From assembly GCA_030248065.1 (NCBI GenBank), contig JASAMV010001589.1, positions 62,001-126,000 on the forward strand: 64,000 nucleotides of DNA, given 5' to 3'. The number at the start of each line of letters is the position of its first letter. Positions within the stretch are counted from its first letter, which is position 1. Positions 44,392 to 57,286 of this stretch are shown piece after piece. The notes under the pieces are model-generated. The model was not told the origin of the DNA, ran no database searches, and saw only the letters and a list, made by a program, of their open reading frames with translations. This DNA comes from Rhynchonema sp. JSB1_4 (taxonomy: Eukaryota; Nematoda; Chromadorea; Monhysterida; Xyalidae). The position numbers and the translations under genes are program-made.

Positions 44392-47300
44392 ATGGCGTCT
44401 ATTATCAAGAATCAAATTATAAAACACTTGTCGAGGTTTGTGATTTTTTGTTCATGCGATACCGAATCGATTGGCTGCTGAGGGTCGGTATTGGTAGCGA
44501 AAATGTTTACCGTATTCCCTAAACTAGAGCCCCCCCCCCAAAAAAATGCAGCCCCCCTAAAAGGGGTCAGTGAAAAAATGGAGCCCCCCAAAAATACAGC
44601 CCCCCAACTTGGAATTCCCCGCTTGGGGGTCGTAAAGTCAAGTTCTTGTATAAGACACCTTATGTACAACGTTTGTGGTTGAGCATATGATGACGTAAAG
44701 CCTTTTATGGAAGCTCTGCACCTAAAAACACTCAATAATGAAATGACCAGTAACACCCTGACAGAACTCCATTTTAGGGGTATTTTTTTGGAACATTTTT
44801 TGAGCTTTTGGGCAGCGAAAAAATACAGCCCGCCAAAAATACAGCCCCCTAAAAGGGGTCAGTGAAAAAATACAGCCCCCCTTGTATTTTAGGTTTTACG
44901 GTAGATAGTAATGAAAATGTACTTAGATGTACCGAATCCGCGCGTAGCCGGTGTCAATTGGGCCGAGTTAAGTCGGCCCGGCCCGCAGCCCCGCCCCGAC
45001 AGGTCGGCCCGGCTCGATTTTTTGACTAACTTTTATTATGACTTTTCAGTTGGTTTTGAGAAGCAAGGTTTTTAACACAAAATAAATCGCTGCAAAAGAA
45101 TAACTCATTGCAAATAAGATTAAATCCAGTGCCCAAATCTTAAAAAATCGCGGTCTGCTGGTGCTGATGAAAAACACAATTTTTTCTTAATTTGGGCAGT
45201 GTCGTGTCCGGTCGGGCTGGAACCCCTAGGGGAAGGTTGGAGTTACTCGGTCGGGATCAGTGTTGGAGTACTGTAGGTATCCAATATCCCCTCGCCTGGG
45301 CATGTTGGGAAAAGCTAATCCAGTTGCCTTGACAGAAAGAAAACGCGAATTTTCGATTTCGCGATAGAAGGCACGGGTCGGCTCAAGGTTCGGCCTAAGC
45401 CTAAGCCTAATAGTAAGCCCAAGCCTATGCCTAAGCCCAAGCCCAAGCCTGAGGAAAAGGGAAGTCAATTTTGAAACTGGACTCGCTTTTCCCAAAATGC
45501 CTCGCCTGGTACAGTAGGTATCCCCCGATGAGTGCTGTGGCTACTTTGGCGGGGCGGGTAGGGCACACGTCCCCTCTCGGAGCCAGGTACAGTAGGTATC
45601 CCCCTCCATAGCAGTGTAGTTCCTGGGGGGAGGGGGTCCCCCCTCGGGTACGTCTGTTCCCCCTCCATGGCACGCCTGCCCCACTGTTCCCCCTGCTCCG
45701 GGTACGTCTGCTCCCCCAATTTTTACCTAAAATCGGTAAATTTTGGCCTAAAATAGGCATTTTTAGGCATAAAATGAGTGATTTTTAGGTCATGTTGTCA
45801 AAAATCGCCAAAATAACCTTTTTATTGAGATTTTTTCCCAAAAGGGGCAAAAATGAGCCAAATTTTCGACCTCAAAAAAATGACTTTTCTCCAAATTTGG
45901 GTCCTCCCCCCCCCTTCCGGGTCCGTCAGCCCCCTTCCCCCCCCAGGTGGGTACGTCTGTTCCTTCTCCGAAAAAAGGGGGTACCGCCTATTCCCCCTCC
46001 GGACCAGGAACTACACTGCTCCATAGTACCTGCAACACCGGAACCAAGTGTGGTGGCCGGCCTATGCATACCTAGTACACCCCCAAAAATCCGCGTGCTC
46101 CATCTGCCCTCAAGCAGCATTTTAGATCATTTTCGGCGAAATCTTTAAAGGACTAATTCTTGCTATTTTTGGTGTTCAGCGGTGAGGAGTGAGGGAGAAT
46201 GAGTTTCAATCGACGGCATTGCGTGTGACGATTAATATCATTTCCCATTCGCTCACAGGTTTGCCAAGAATTTATCGCCGGACCAAATCAGTGTTGAAGT
46301 TTTACGCGGCAAGGGTGAACTTCACGACGTGCATTTGAACGAGTCTGTCCTCGGCGACGTTTTGGAGTTGCCGAAATGGGTTAAAATCGAACAGGCTGTT
46401 TGTTCAAGGGTGGCTGTCAAAATTCCATGGACGAAGCTCAAGTCATCTCCTGTACAAATTGTTCGTAAATTTTAAAATTTGTTTTGTGCGTTGCGCCTGT
46501 GTGTGTGTGGCCAGGGAGATCCTTCTTGGTGTTGCACACGCTCGCTTTCTGTTTATTATACTTTTATTCAGCTGTGGAGTACGAATGGATATCCAGCCAC
46601 AGCTACGTGCTGTTATGTTTTATATTTTATTCATAATTTGCAGTTTGTCGATGAAATTTCCGTAACGATTTTGTTGACCAGCGAGCTTCTGGATGCGGCT
46701 GCGTTCTCGAAGCGAGCCAGTGGCTCAACTGGACTGTTTGCCTCGTAAGTGTCAGCGTCTGCTAGCATCACAAATATTTATCCGACAAATAGCTTTCCAT
46801 TCTTGTTTTTTACTTCAACGAGTGAAATGTTCACAAAATTTACAGAAGTGATTTCTCGTCCTCATCTGGGTTTGCCAATCGCGTTGTGGAAGGCATGTCA
46901 CTCTACGTAAACATGGTTGATCTCAAGTTCTCATCGCCGAGTTTTGGCGGCGCTTTATTGGTCGGTGGCTTAACCTATTCGTGTTGTGACAATTCTTTTT
47001 TTAAGAAACATCATAGTTTCAAAAAATGCATCAAATTTCAGTTATCTCGTCTTTCTGTTGAAAGTTGTACTCCAGCGTGGGTAATGCCGCGAGATTTGCG
47101 CGAATCGCGGATTAGAGACCCGCATTCCGATCACCAATTGCAGTTCAAGCACATTGCCTGGCAGTTACTCAGGATTGAGATGTATTCACTGGAAGAGGTT
47201 GGATGCAAACCTCACCAAGTATATACACCCCGGTGTGTATAGGTTTGGCGGCTGTGTAAGAAGTCAAAGCAATATATACACCGACTAAATCCTATACACT

Positions 47301-50300
47301 CCAGTAATTTGTCCGAAACATACCTGGCAAGTTAGCGATTGGGTGTGGTGCGCGTTATGAAAACGAGTTTTCGGTGGCGCTCGTAGTTCACAGTAGCGCT
47401 CGTTGTTTGAGTGGTGTGCCAAGTTTTGAGTGGCGCGCGATGTTTGTATCAAAAAACATGATCAGAACTTGCTGTGGCACCCAAATCATGATCAAGGGTT
47501 GCCGCACGTGGTCTCAGTGGCGCTCCATGTGTGTCCGGCCACGCGGCGTCGCGCCAAGTTTGGATTTTTGTTAATCGCTCAAAAAGGCTCCATTCGCTAT
47601 TCTGAAATCAGTTCTGAACCGATTGATTTTTACGTGATGTGTACGTTTTAGCTTGTTATTTTTTCTCGGAGGTGCAAAATGACAGGTATATACATATAAT
47701 AGTTTTGGCCCCGATGAGGTCTGGCTGGATAATTGTTGGCTTTTGCACCTTTGTGGTTGCCATTCATTTGTTAACTTCTAAAAAAATTTCTAGGAGCCAA
47801 AAGGCACCTCGGCTCGTCCAGAAAGTCCTCGAATTCTGGCGCCGATTCGATTGATGACGAGCGACGGCAAATGCCGAATTGCCATCAAGAAAGCAACGAA
47901 TGGTTTGAATCATTTTCCTTAAAAATGTTTCGATCAATAATTATGACAAAAATTGTTTTATTTTCAGAAGGAAAGGTGCTTGCCGGTCGCATACAACTTG
48001 TTTTGGACGAAATCCTCTGGGTGGCCACCTTGCCACAAGTGCGATCGGCCATACATTTCTACAAACATTTGTTGGATTTAATCGAAAAAACATCGAATAA
48101 GAAGGAAACGGCCAAGAAAAAATTGCCCGATAAAGTGGGTTACGTTGGCAGGCGTTCATTTTGGTCGTCTCGAAAATGCTTTCTGAGTTTGTTACAGTTG
48201 CAAAGGTCTGTCTACATCATGACATGCATGTTTAGTGAAAAATATTTCGGCGTTTGGATAAAACTATTTGGAAAATGAACAAAACAATTCGCACTGCTTA
48301 ATCTTACGAATAACAGCCAACAACAAAACATGTAATTTCAGCTGAGCTCAATGTTGAATACAGTGACCAATCGTACATCCCCATTATTATCGGCATCACG
48401 CAAGTTCACCACCGATGCAGTCCAGGGCACACTGGCTGTGGCACAAGGCACGATGCAAGCGCAGCATTCAAGCAGCGCGCCGAGGTTCATACATCTCTGT
48501 TATTATTGACTTCGATGGAAAAAAGGTTTATAAGGAGTAGAAATGATTTTGCCATTCAGATTACACAACACGGACGCACAATCGGGTGTGTTCCATCAGT
48601 TCGATATTCGTGAAACATCATATCATTTGTATGTCGGCAAATTCGATCTCCATTTTACGGACGATACAACGCCCGACCACAGAGCTTGTTTGTGAATTTG
48701 AAAACTTTTGCTTGTTATTATAGTTGCGAAAACACCCGGTTCTTTGTATTTGTAAAAAAACCGAAAATTTCCAGAGTATAAATTTCCATATAGGGTAAAT
48801 GACAGGTATGGGGTATTTTGACCCAAAAAACCTGTTTTGAAGCATAGTGCAAAAGGGTTTTTGGCAAGTAGACACTTGCCATTGGCAAGTAAAATTTTAG
48901 TTTGGCAAATAGGTTTCCAGATTACTTGCCAAATGGTAGTAAGTAACAAATGGCAAATAGAACTACAAATTATGACATTCGAATTTGAGCCTTCTTACCG
49001 TGAATGAGAGGCTTAGGCTTAGGCTGCTTCGCAAAAATTTCGCACCCCGCGCGAATTTCTTATTGCTGAACCAATAGCAACAGTTTTGTATGCATGCATA
49101 AGCTTTTGCGAGCGGCAAAAGCAACACAGGCCAATGTTACCTATCTTACTGGTATCAGAATAACCCTTTTGGCGTCTGGAGTAACACTGCAGATAAGCAG
49201 AGAAGCTCCTTGAAGTTCAAGTGTGTAATTTTGTCCATGTAGAAAATTTCGACTTTGGAGATACTAATTGTAGAAAATTGCGAACAAGCCAGAGTGACTC
49301 AATTTTTGCAATGTTAGTGCAGAGTTTCTTACTAAATTATTCTCTTCGCGTACGGACCAGTAGCACATACACAGACACAACAATAGGAAACACGCTCACA
49401 GTACTGTAAAGAATAATATTATTGCCAAATGTTGTCTAATTATGCATCATCTAGCTTTGCAAGTAGACTTTTGTATTATCAAGTAAAACTCTGGATTACT
49501 TGCCAAATAGCAAGTTGATGAATTTGAAAAGAAAAACCCTGGACAAAGACATAATTTGCCATTGACGATGTGGAAACTGCTAAAAATTGCATTGGTTCCA
49601 ACCGCTAGATGGGTTTTCGGGATTGATCAACCTCCGGAATGTATGTGTCAAAAATAGGGTTAGAGAGATGTCGGGTGCCGGGTGCCGGGTGCCAAAAAAG
49701 TGTAGGTGTCGGGTGTCGGGTGCCTCCAGGTGTCGGGTGTCGGGTTTTTTGGGACCCGACAGCCGACACCCGACACTTACGGTTCAAAACATCAGTTTTG
49801 CCGAGAAAAGAATCTTGAGAGAAAATTTTCTTCGAACCAAATGTTTCCGAAGACGCAGAATGTGTCATTTTGGTGTTTATTTTGTGTGAAAATACTTGAA
49901 TTCAGTCACTTGATCCAAAGAATTGCACTAATAGTGCGAAGGAGCAAAACGTTGCCTGTTTTTGGTCCAAAAACAGGTGTCGGGTGTCTGGTTTTTTTCA
50001 AAAACTAGATGTCGGGTGTCGGCTTTTTTTCTCAAATGTCGGGTGTCGGGTATTTTCAGATGTCGGCTGTCGGGTGTCGGGTACCCCCCGACCTCTAACC
50101 CTAGTCAAAAACGTCATTTTTGTCAAGAAGTTGATAAAATTTTGCCGGTTGTTTTACGGAAATTTATTTTCCAGCCAAAAAATGGTCGCGGTTTTCTTCG
50201 GTTTTTTTCACGAAAAAAATTGATCCTTTTCTATCCGCAACTGTAGTTGTTTTTATCAATTGAGCAAATGTTTTTTCTGTGTTCGCAGCTTTTCCGGAAA

Positions 50301-53300
50301 ACTGGAACATCGTGTCGGGTGCACTGCAAGTGACAATGTTCAAGTTTGGGGCTGACGTCTATCCATATCATTTGGCCGGTTGGGTTATCTTTTTTTGTAT
50401 TCCTCATCAAGTATTCCATTCAAATTGCTCTTCTAACAGGATCCAATCGACGCCACTGGGTCAGGTACAAGGACATGAGTGTGTTCGAACAATGGGCTAC
50501 GCAGCTGATTGAAGTGCACGAGATTCATTGCCGTGATCAAGCCAGTCAGTTACATTGTTATCTTCCATTCCATCTGTCGAAAATGGCATCCCCTCTTGCG
50601 TAAACTTTTGCTGTGCTTCAAAATCAATAGGCGGACTCCTTATTCCATCATTTGCGGTGTTGGCACGGTCAATACGCCCTAAGACATCAGCTCTGACCTT
50701 GAGTCAAAAACAAGCCTCGTGTATTTCCATCTTCAACAGATCTTTCATCACAATAACAGTTATTCGCAATCACCCACTGTCCCTGTCAACATGCAGGCCG
50801 TGACGATCTGCCCCTGCTGGAGAGCAATCTGCGTCGTCTCATATCGCAATGCATGGTTGTGCGCGTGGACGACATGGTTGTGCACTCGGTGTCCGACATA
50901 TCGACGAAAAGGGATGGTCTCGACCGAGTGCTGCGACCCGACCGAGACTCGGAGGCCACAATGCCAGCTGACATGCCCATGGTCCACGCCGAGTTTGTAC
51001 AATTCTACTATCCCGCTGGATTGGAACACATGACTGGTGCGTGGGTGTGAACGTGAATACCGTGTGCCACATTATACTGTAGTTGAGGAAACCTGTATAT
51101 TGTCAATGTATTTGAAAGATATTTTGCTTTCCAATCTGCTTGGACAGTCTTACCTAAACGTAATATTTGGCTTGGATCGGTTCACCAGAGAAAGGTAACT
51201 TGGATTTCGAGATCTTCAGTAATGCTACACGCTGACTACTAAGTCTGGAGTTTCCTTTTGTTAAAAGGCCATTTGCTTTATCGTTCGGTAAATCCAATCA
51301 CTATCAAAACATAAAAGTAAGCGTGTTTCAGTTCCGGCGCCGGCCAATCACGTTGTTCTCGCTCCCCTTATTGCCAAACTGGACTATCAAACAGCAAGAT
51401 GGCTGCACTACATATATCAAGACGTGTTCAAAGCGCTGGTGCGCTTGTTTGCTCACTATCACTGCTTTTGTCATTTGTGTTTTGCAGTCGGGTACAAATC
51501 TCTATTCTTTAGGATCTTAACCTGGCCGATTCGACCGTGGTGCCACAAGTGAACATGCGTGTCGAACTCACCATGCCCAAAGTAGGACGGAGTGTTTTTG
51601 TCATATTTATGTTATGTTGTGGATTTGTTTATATGTGTGCTTATAATATTGTCAGTTAATCGTACCCATGACCTCCGCCGCCTTCGCTTCGGATTTGGAC
51701 CAAGCACCGAACGGTGAAATACCAGTTTCGTCCGATGATAGCTCGACCGAGACGGGGACTGACAATGTCTCAGGTTCAGATCTGCGACCGACACAGCTCA
51801 CCATCAGGACTACATCGTTATTGATGACGAATAGCCTTGTGGGCACGCAGATGCGTAATTCAAGGTGGATAGGAACTTTTAGGTTTTTAGTAATTTGATT
51901 TGAAAAGTCTCAAGCGTCGTTTTGTTTCCCAGGGATGGGTTGTCCAAACTGGTTGGCCGACTGGGTGGTAGGTCTGAATTCAAGAAAACACGACGGCTGA
52001 AAGAGATTGATGTGCAATTGCTGCCGACTGATGCAGAAGCGTACAAGGAATACTGCGATAGGATTGGGCGCAATTCGGGTTTGGGCCTTGCGTTATGCTG
52101 TTTTTGTCAAATAATTTTATGTTAGTGCTTCACATCACAACAGGAAATGTTTGACCTGTTCAACATGTTGAGCTAGCCTGATTCTATGATGATATCGCTT
52201 TGATTTTCCTTTAACATGATCGTTAGTTCAAAGAGGCCCATGTTTCAAGAGTGGCCAACTCTGCAGGTTCCCTGGCTGACGACAGCCCGCTGCGTGACAC
52301 GTGGTGCTGTCAGATCTCACCAGTTTGGTTCGAATTCGATGCCCGAACACGACACTACGCCATGCCGATGCCGTTTGTGTGCGACACAATGGTGACTGCT
52401 TGGTTGATGGCTGAACCGTGTGATGGTTGGTGGCGTAGAATTGGGTTTTTGAGTGAAGATTTATTTTATTTTCCCTCTTTAGCAGTGGAGTCCTCCATTG
52501 TGGATTCTTTGACCGTTGCTTTGGTCTGATCTGGTCTGATGTCAAGATCCCGATTACAACTATACAGTGCATGGTGACCAAAAATGACGGATCCCGATCA
52601 TGTCGCTATAAGGAGGGTGGACTGCGTGATTGCCTTCATGTTCCACGCTGATGGTTCACCGCAAATGACCTAGACTTCTCGCTATTGTGTCTGCACTGCG
52701 TGGTCAGGGTCGACCTTGACGAAAAATAGAAAATCAGAAGAACCCTCAGTAATCTTCTAGGCTCAATCCGTGTGCTGGTCGATATCGATCCAGGTGAAAC
52801 ATTACGTGTGCGACTCAATCACTTTGAGTATTTATCGTTGTTGCGAACAGTCGAACGTCTGCAGGTATGTATTTCTTTATCTGATGTCTTTCCCTGCCTT
52901 GTCCCTATTGCTTCCAGTCCGCCTTGTTGATTCAGGTTTTCCTCGACGAGCTCGACACCGATGCGCTAGTCTTCAATCGCAAATTGGCCTTATCCAATGA
53001 ACGTAACCCAACAATAAACTCGGTGGTCTGCCATGTTGGCACGGTCGAGCTACACCTGCTCCTGCCATCATGCCCGCCCCCAACCTACTATGAGTTGATG
53101 TTTCAACGCACTGCAGCCATGGATGAGGTGTTGAGAGTGCAGGCCGGGCCGAGATTGGGAGAGGACGTGGCACCGCTCAATATCGATCTCAACAATTTGG
53201 AGACACCGCTGTGTTTGTTGATGATGTTTCATGATGTGAGGGAACTGTGATTGGAGAATTTGTGAAACACGAAAGAACACCGACCGGTATTATTCACATA

Positions 53301-55335
53301 AAAAGCAACGCAGAATTCAACTGCTGTGAACGAAAATGTTTCACAGTGTGATCATACCGTTGGCGTATCAGTCCAATGCGGTGGGGCTCCGATAAAAGTT
53401 ATAACAATGACAAAAACATTCGAGATAATCAGAAGCTGCCGTTGAATGTGAAGTTGGCCAACTGTACGAAACTTTTAATCCTCCTATCTCGCCCTTCAGC
53501 CGCATCGCCCACCTCAACAACCACCCCTCGTGACGTGGTAGCCCCGACCACATCCACTGGTGCAACAGAAGGGAGCACATCAAGCTCGAGTCAAACAACC
53601 GACAGTAGTCCGTTAAAAATGAAGAATTGTGAAAGCAACACTGCGAAATCACCAGTGCCGACAACCAAGATGGCTGCTGCCGGAACACCCGGCAATGAAT
53701 TCCCGACGTTTCCCACGTTCTCGACCGATTCGGATGCCGGTTGGATGGTCGTTTTTGTTACTTTTCTATTTCTCTGATAAAGTTTGAATTGTTAAGCGGC
53801 AGATTGGAGATCGCTCAGGGTAATTTTTCGCGGAGATTGTGCTAGTGTACTGTGAAGCAACTATTTGACCACATACGCAGATGTGACTATTCCGCCGGAC
53901 GATGCAATGTCGATTGCCACCGATACATCTGATGATGACCGATTCATCGTCATTGAGGCACCCGAGGTAGTTTCTAATCCGTCTATTTTTTCCTCAGTTG
54001 CATTCACCACACCAATTCCCTTGCCAAATCAGGGCGCTCCATTCGACGATGTGTTTGGCGAACAATTGCAAGGCAGATTGGAAGAAGCGGAGGAGGCGAC
54101 GGAGGAACGCGACTCGACGCAGAAGCAAATCTATATTGAGCATATTTTAGATCAGAAGGTACATTGGGTGTTGTGCCCTTGGGTCATTATCTACGGAACT
54201 GTCAGCCACAAATTAGTCAATGAAGTGAAACATTCAAAGTATTGTCTCTTCATGAGCCTCCATACAGCGAGCGGTGATACATTTTGATTTGTCAGCTATT
54301 GTGGTGATTATTCTCCACAGTGAACGAAGATGTGTGTCCCGATCGATTCACCATGTATTTGGGCAGACCGTATTTCCAAAGCGCAGGTGTCCGATCTAAC
54401 CATCCAACTCCACAACGTGTCCGTGTGTCAAATGTCAGCTGTTGGAGGACATAGTCGATTGTGGATACAAAGTGATCGTTTGGATGTGACAGAGACCAAT
54501 AGGGTTACGGTGGCTGATGTGTTGCACAAGTTGAAGGAACCACACAGTAGTATGTTGCCTGCTTCGTGCATTAGGTGCCTGTACGGGAGAATGTATCAAC
54601 CAAACCCTTCTAATGCAGACGAAACCTCGCACACCAGTACAACTCCATGTCTGCTACTCGAAATTGCTCGTGACGGCCGTAAGGACCCGGGCAGAATCGT
54701 GGGGTGTCTGTCGGATACAAGCCTGTCGTTGGGAAATGGAAATTTGGCCAATTTGACGGCGTTTCTGGAAGATGACCAACCACCACCGGAAGCCACAACC
54801 GTACAATTGGACCTGAAGAATGTGGACTTGTGTATCAATGTTAGTTGCTTTCTTACACTTTTCAGTACGTCTTTGTTAGTGACTTGTTCCTGCTTTTTAC
54901 TAAAATTCACGACAACACAGGCAAATGGTGGATCATCTGATTTGGTAAGATACAGTCCATGCCTATCTTTCACTTTCAGGCGAACATGTTTGAGGTTTTG
55001 GGTTGGATCTAATCTTGCATGTGTGCCTCAATATGATGGCCTACGTCAATTCAAACATTCACATATTTCAGGAAGAGAAACACGCAAATGTGCCACCGAC
55101 CAGAGTGCATCTTGATCGGTCACTAGTCGTGATCAGCAAGGATTCGTCACTCAAAACTGCTGCCAGTTCGGGCCAAGACCAGGACCGGACAGCACCAGAT
55201 AAGGACCAAGACAGTGCGGCAGCTGCGAGAAAGCTGAGGACTGAAAATGAGGAACTCAAACGTCAGCTTGCTGAATCGAATGCTTTACTCGTCAAATTGG
55301 CGCATGCCGCTAAAATTAAGAACTCAACCAATTGA
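44392..55335 (+). CDS. Bridge-like lipid transfer protein 3 (UHRF1BP1/SHIP164 type)
   Basis: Large rod-like protein of the VPS13/ATG2 (RBG) superfamily, thought to move lipids between membranes and act in endosomal traffic. Exon 1 (44392-44435) encodes MASIIKNQIIKHLSR and joins in phase to exon 2 (46259-46460; FAKNLSPDQISVEVLRGKGE, KIPWTKLKSSPVQI). This is the chorein-N start typical of the family. Exon 3 is 46644-46744. Later coding blocks lie near 46.85-47.19, 47.97-48.14, 48.35-48.68, 50.29-50.60, 50.79-51.04, 51.34-51.87, 51.93-52.45, 52.76-53.25, 53.49-53.74, 53.88-54.16, 54.32-54.84 and 55.07-55.34 kb. Recognisable pieces include RVVEGMSLYVN, LQFKHIAWQLLRIE, LVLDEILWVATLPQV, HLYVGKFDLHF and YKDMSVFEQWATQLIEVHE. 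The C-terminus is a short coiled coil (RKLRTENEELKRQL). Inner exon borders are not all resolved. Introns hold several MITEs. Confidence 0.93.
44510..44901. mobile_element. TA-flanked MITE, 392 bp, in BLTP3 intron 1
   Basis: Begins CCGTATTCCCTAAACTAGAG and ends TGTATTTTAGGTTTTACGG, with TA on both sides. The interior repeats AGCCCCCC and AAAAGGGGTCAGTGAAAAAAT, the complement of the ATTCACTGACCCC block in the related elements at 34.0 and 36.0 kb. Confidence 0.8.
45297..45366. repeat. Dispersed repeat, inverse copy of 39826-39895
   Basis: CATGTTGGGAAAAGCTAATC, GTTGCCTTGA, AGAAAACGC and TCGATTTCGCGA match the complement of 39826-39895. Just downstream (45395-45450) is a run of CCTAAG/CCCAAG units. 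Class unknown. Confidence 0.55.
45612..46018. mobile_element. hAT-type MITE, 407 bp, perfect target duplication CTCCATAG
   Basis: Begins CAGTGTAGTTCCTGG and ends CCAGGAACTACACTG; CTCCATAG flanks both sides exactly. It lies in BLTP3 intron 1, 240 bases before exon 2. The flanking sequence itself looks like part of an older CAGTGTTGGAG-ended copy starting near 45258. Confidence 0.92.
48850..49542. mobile_element. Nested insertion with GGCAAGTA repeats
   Basis: Extra DNA relative to the sister element at 25.76-26.41 kb. The ends are related to GGGTTTTT/AAAAACCC (left AAAAGGGTTTTTGG, right GAAAAACCCTGG), and the first and last 100 bases carry many TTGGCAAGTA/TACTTGCCAA units. The left end seems to have lost its first bases. 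No clear target duplication. Confidence 0.55.
49655..50103. mobile_element. hAT-type MITE, 449 bp, perfect target duplication GTCAAAAA
   Basis: Begins TAGGGTTAGAG and ends CTCTAACCCTA; GTCAAAAA is duplicated at 49647-49654 and 50104-50111. The sister element at 26.28 kb has the unbroken site GTCAAAAACGTC, so this is a proven insertion. Both halves are built of GGTGTCGGGTGCCGGG-like tandem units pointing inward. Confidence 0.93.
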
Positions 55336-57286
55336 TTTATGTCAGCTTTTTGCTATCGTTGTGCTGTTTATCCCATTTTAGCGTTTATTTGTTTTTGTTT
55401 CGAAAAGGCTATTTTTTTGTGGGACACAATCCTTGCTATTGAGGTTCCGGTGCTGTTTGCTCATGTACAGTATTTTGGATTTGACGACAGCTGCGTGTGC
55501 TTGCTATTATATTTGGAAATCTTGAGATTTTAGTTTTTTTTGCATATTCTCCTTCGTGTTGTGTATAATTGCTATGCGTCTACGGTAATCGTAGTAGGTT
55601 TTGCACAATCTTACCAGATACGACTTTATTCAGCTCAACTAATCCTGGTTGGAATGGAAATGCATATACTTAACTTTTTTTATTTCTGTTTGTTATTCTT
55701 TCTCAACCGTGACTTCAGTTTTCAGCCTGAGCAGTTGTCATGTATTTATTTATAATTGCCTCACGTACATTGATTATGGCGCTCATAGTGTGGCATGACA
55801 TGTTATATGTACCGCAGCTTGGTTTACAGAGCATGTTAACGATAATTCTAGAAAAAATATGAATTTTATTATGGATCGCTTTTTGTATCGAAAATGTCAT
55901 GACCCAAATTCCTCACTGGCTCGTTCCTCCGTCCTAGCTCTTGTATAACGTTGTTCCTTTATTGTTTTCCTTTATGGGCTATTGAATTATGCACTGGTCA
56001 CTCTGTTTTTCAATGTTATTAGGCTTTTGAAGCTTACTTTTTGCAGAAGTCTTACTCTAATGATTGTGATTGTTTTACATCTGTGATCAGTTCTTGAATT
56101 ACTGTACTTCCTGTACCGTAATGCATCGAACAAAGAGTCCATTCATTTTATGCACCAGTTTTTCACACAAGGAATACATAGCCATTTTATTGTCATGTTT
56201 TTGCCTTATAAAATTCAAGCAGACAGAGAAACCGTTTACCCCCTATTGTGTTATAAAATGTGATTTTGCACTTGTAGGCTTATGGGATTTATATATTTCT
56301 TGCTAGTTCTGTGTAACTGGCGACGTATATTCGCGGAAAGATTGCAAACCTGTGTTGTGCATGATAGGATTCAAAGCCGATAAAAACCGTTTGAAATTGA
56401 AATTTTATTGCTCTCCTAACAAGGCGTAACCGAAAACAAACCATTTTTATGAGCAGAAACTTATTGCAATTTTATTGTTTTGATCCGATTTTTTATACTC
56501 TGTGCTGTGTTTCGTGGACACAGAATTTCAAAAAAAAAGTATTTTGGTGCAATTAAAAATCACTCGCCTGTTTTAATGGTTTACAACACTTTTGACCTTT
56601 TGCTACGGGTGGGGTGGTTTTGTGAATTTAGAATACGTTCTGTACAACAGGTATGGTAACAGTTTTTGTGCATTTTACGGCCCAGACAAGTACCTGCGAC
56701 CGTATGGTCACAGAGATAATCGCAAATAAGTGACAGCAACATAACTACACAACTTTTTGTCTCTGATTTTTACACCTGGCGCGTGATGCATCCACAAACA
56801 CGGTGTTGTAATAATCTGCTCTTAGGCAGGATTGAATAAATGCAGGTCAACAGTGCTGAAATTTGTGCACCACATGAAATACGCACCCGCGGTAAAAATG
56901 TTGAAAATTGTATACTCAATTCATAAACAGCAAAGATTCTCGCGCTCGCGTCGTTTTTGCGTAAGATCTTTTTGTACAGTTAATCCAGCCGGTCTGAACT
57001 GTTTAACCTTTACCGACACCTTTGGTTTTGGACGACACAAAATATTAGGTGGATGGTTTATGTGAGCCATAAACTGCCGTTTTAATTCAGGTCTTGATCA
57101 TAATAATAACCCAATCAATCATACCACGTATTTAAAACTCATAAAATTTCGGAAGTCCTTGATTATGATAATTTTGCAATAATCCCGTGTTTTGCATATT
57201 CATCACAATCTCGGTTGCATTTTCCAATGGGAAAGTAGTAATTCGTGAGATAGCAAATTCTTTGCTTTTCAGTGAACCCCACCAGC
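55336..57286. other. Spacer between BLTP3 and the cuticlin-like gene
   Basis: AT-rich, with no conserved coding signal on either strand. It should contain the 3' UTR of BLTP3 and the promoter of the ZP gene. Nothing else recognised. Confidence 0.5.

Larger units (their letters stand above)
48719..50245. mobile_element. CCGGTTCTTT-family element, copy 2, with two nested insertions
   Basis: Begins TATAGTTGCGAAAACACCCG and ends TTTCTATCCGCAACTGTA. Its unique blocks align with the element at 25758-26412. Compared with that copy it has gained one insertion at about 48850-49542 and another at 49655-50103. It occupies a BLTP3 intron. Confidence 0.78.

Noticed and set aside
49587..50223. Cys/Gly/Val-rich open frames with CRVSG repeats
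   Set aside because: Translation of GGTGTCGGGTGCCGGG units inside a proven hAT-type insertion, not a gene.
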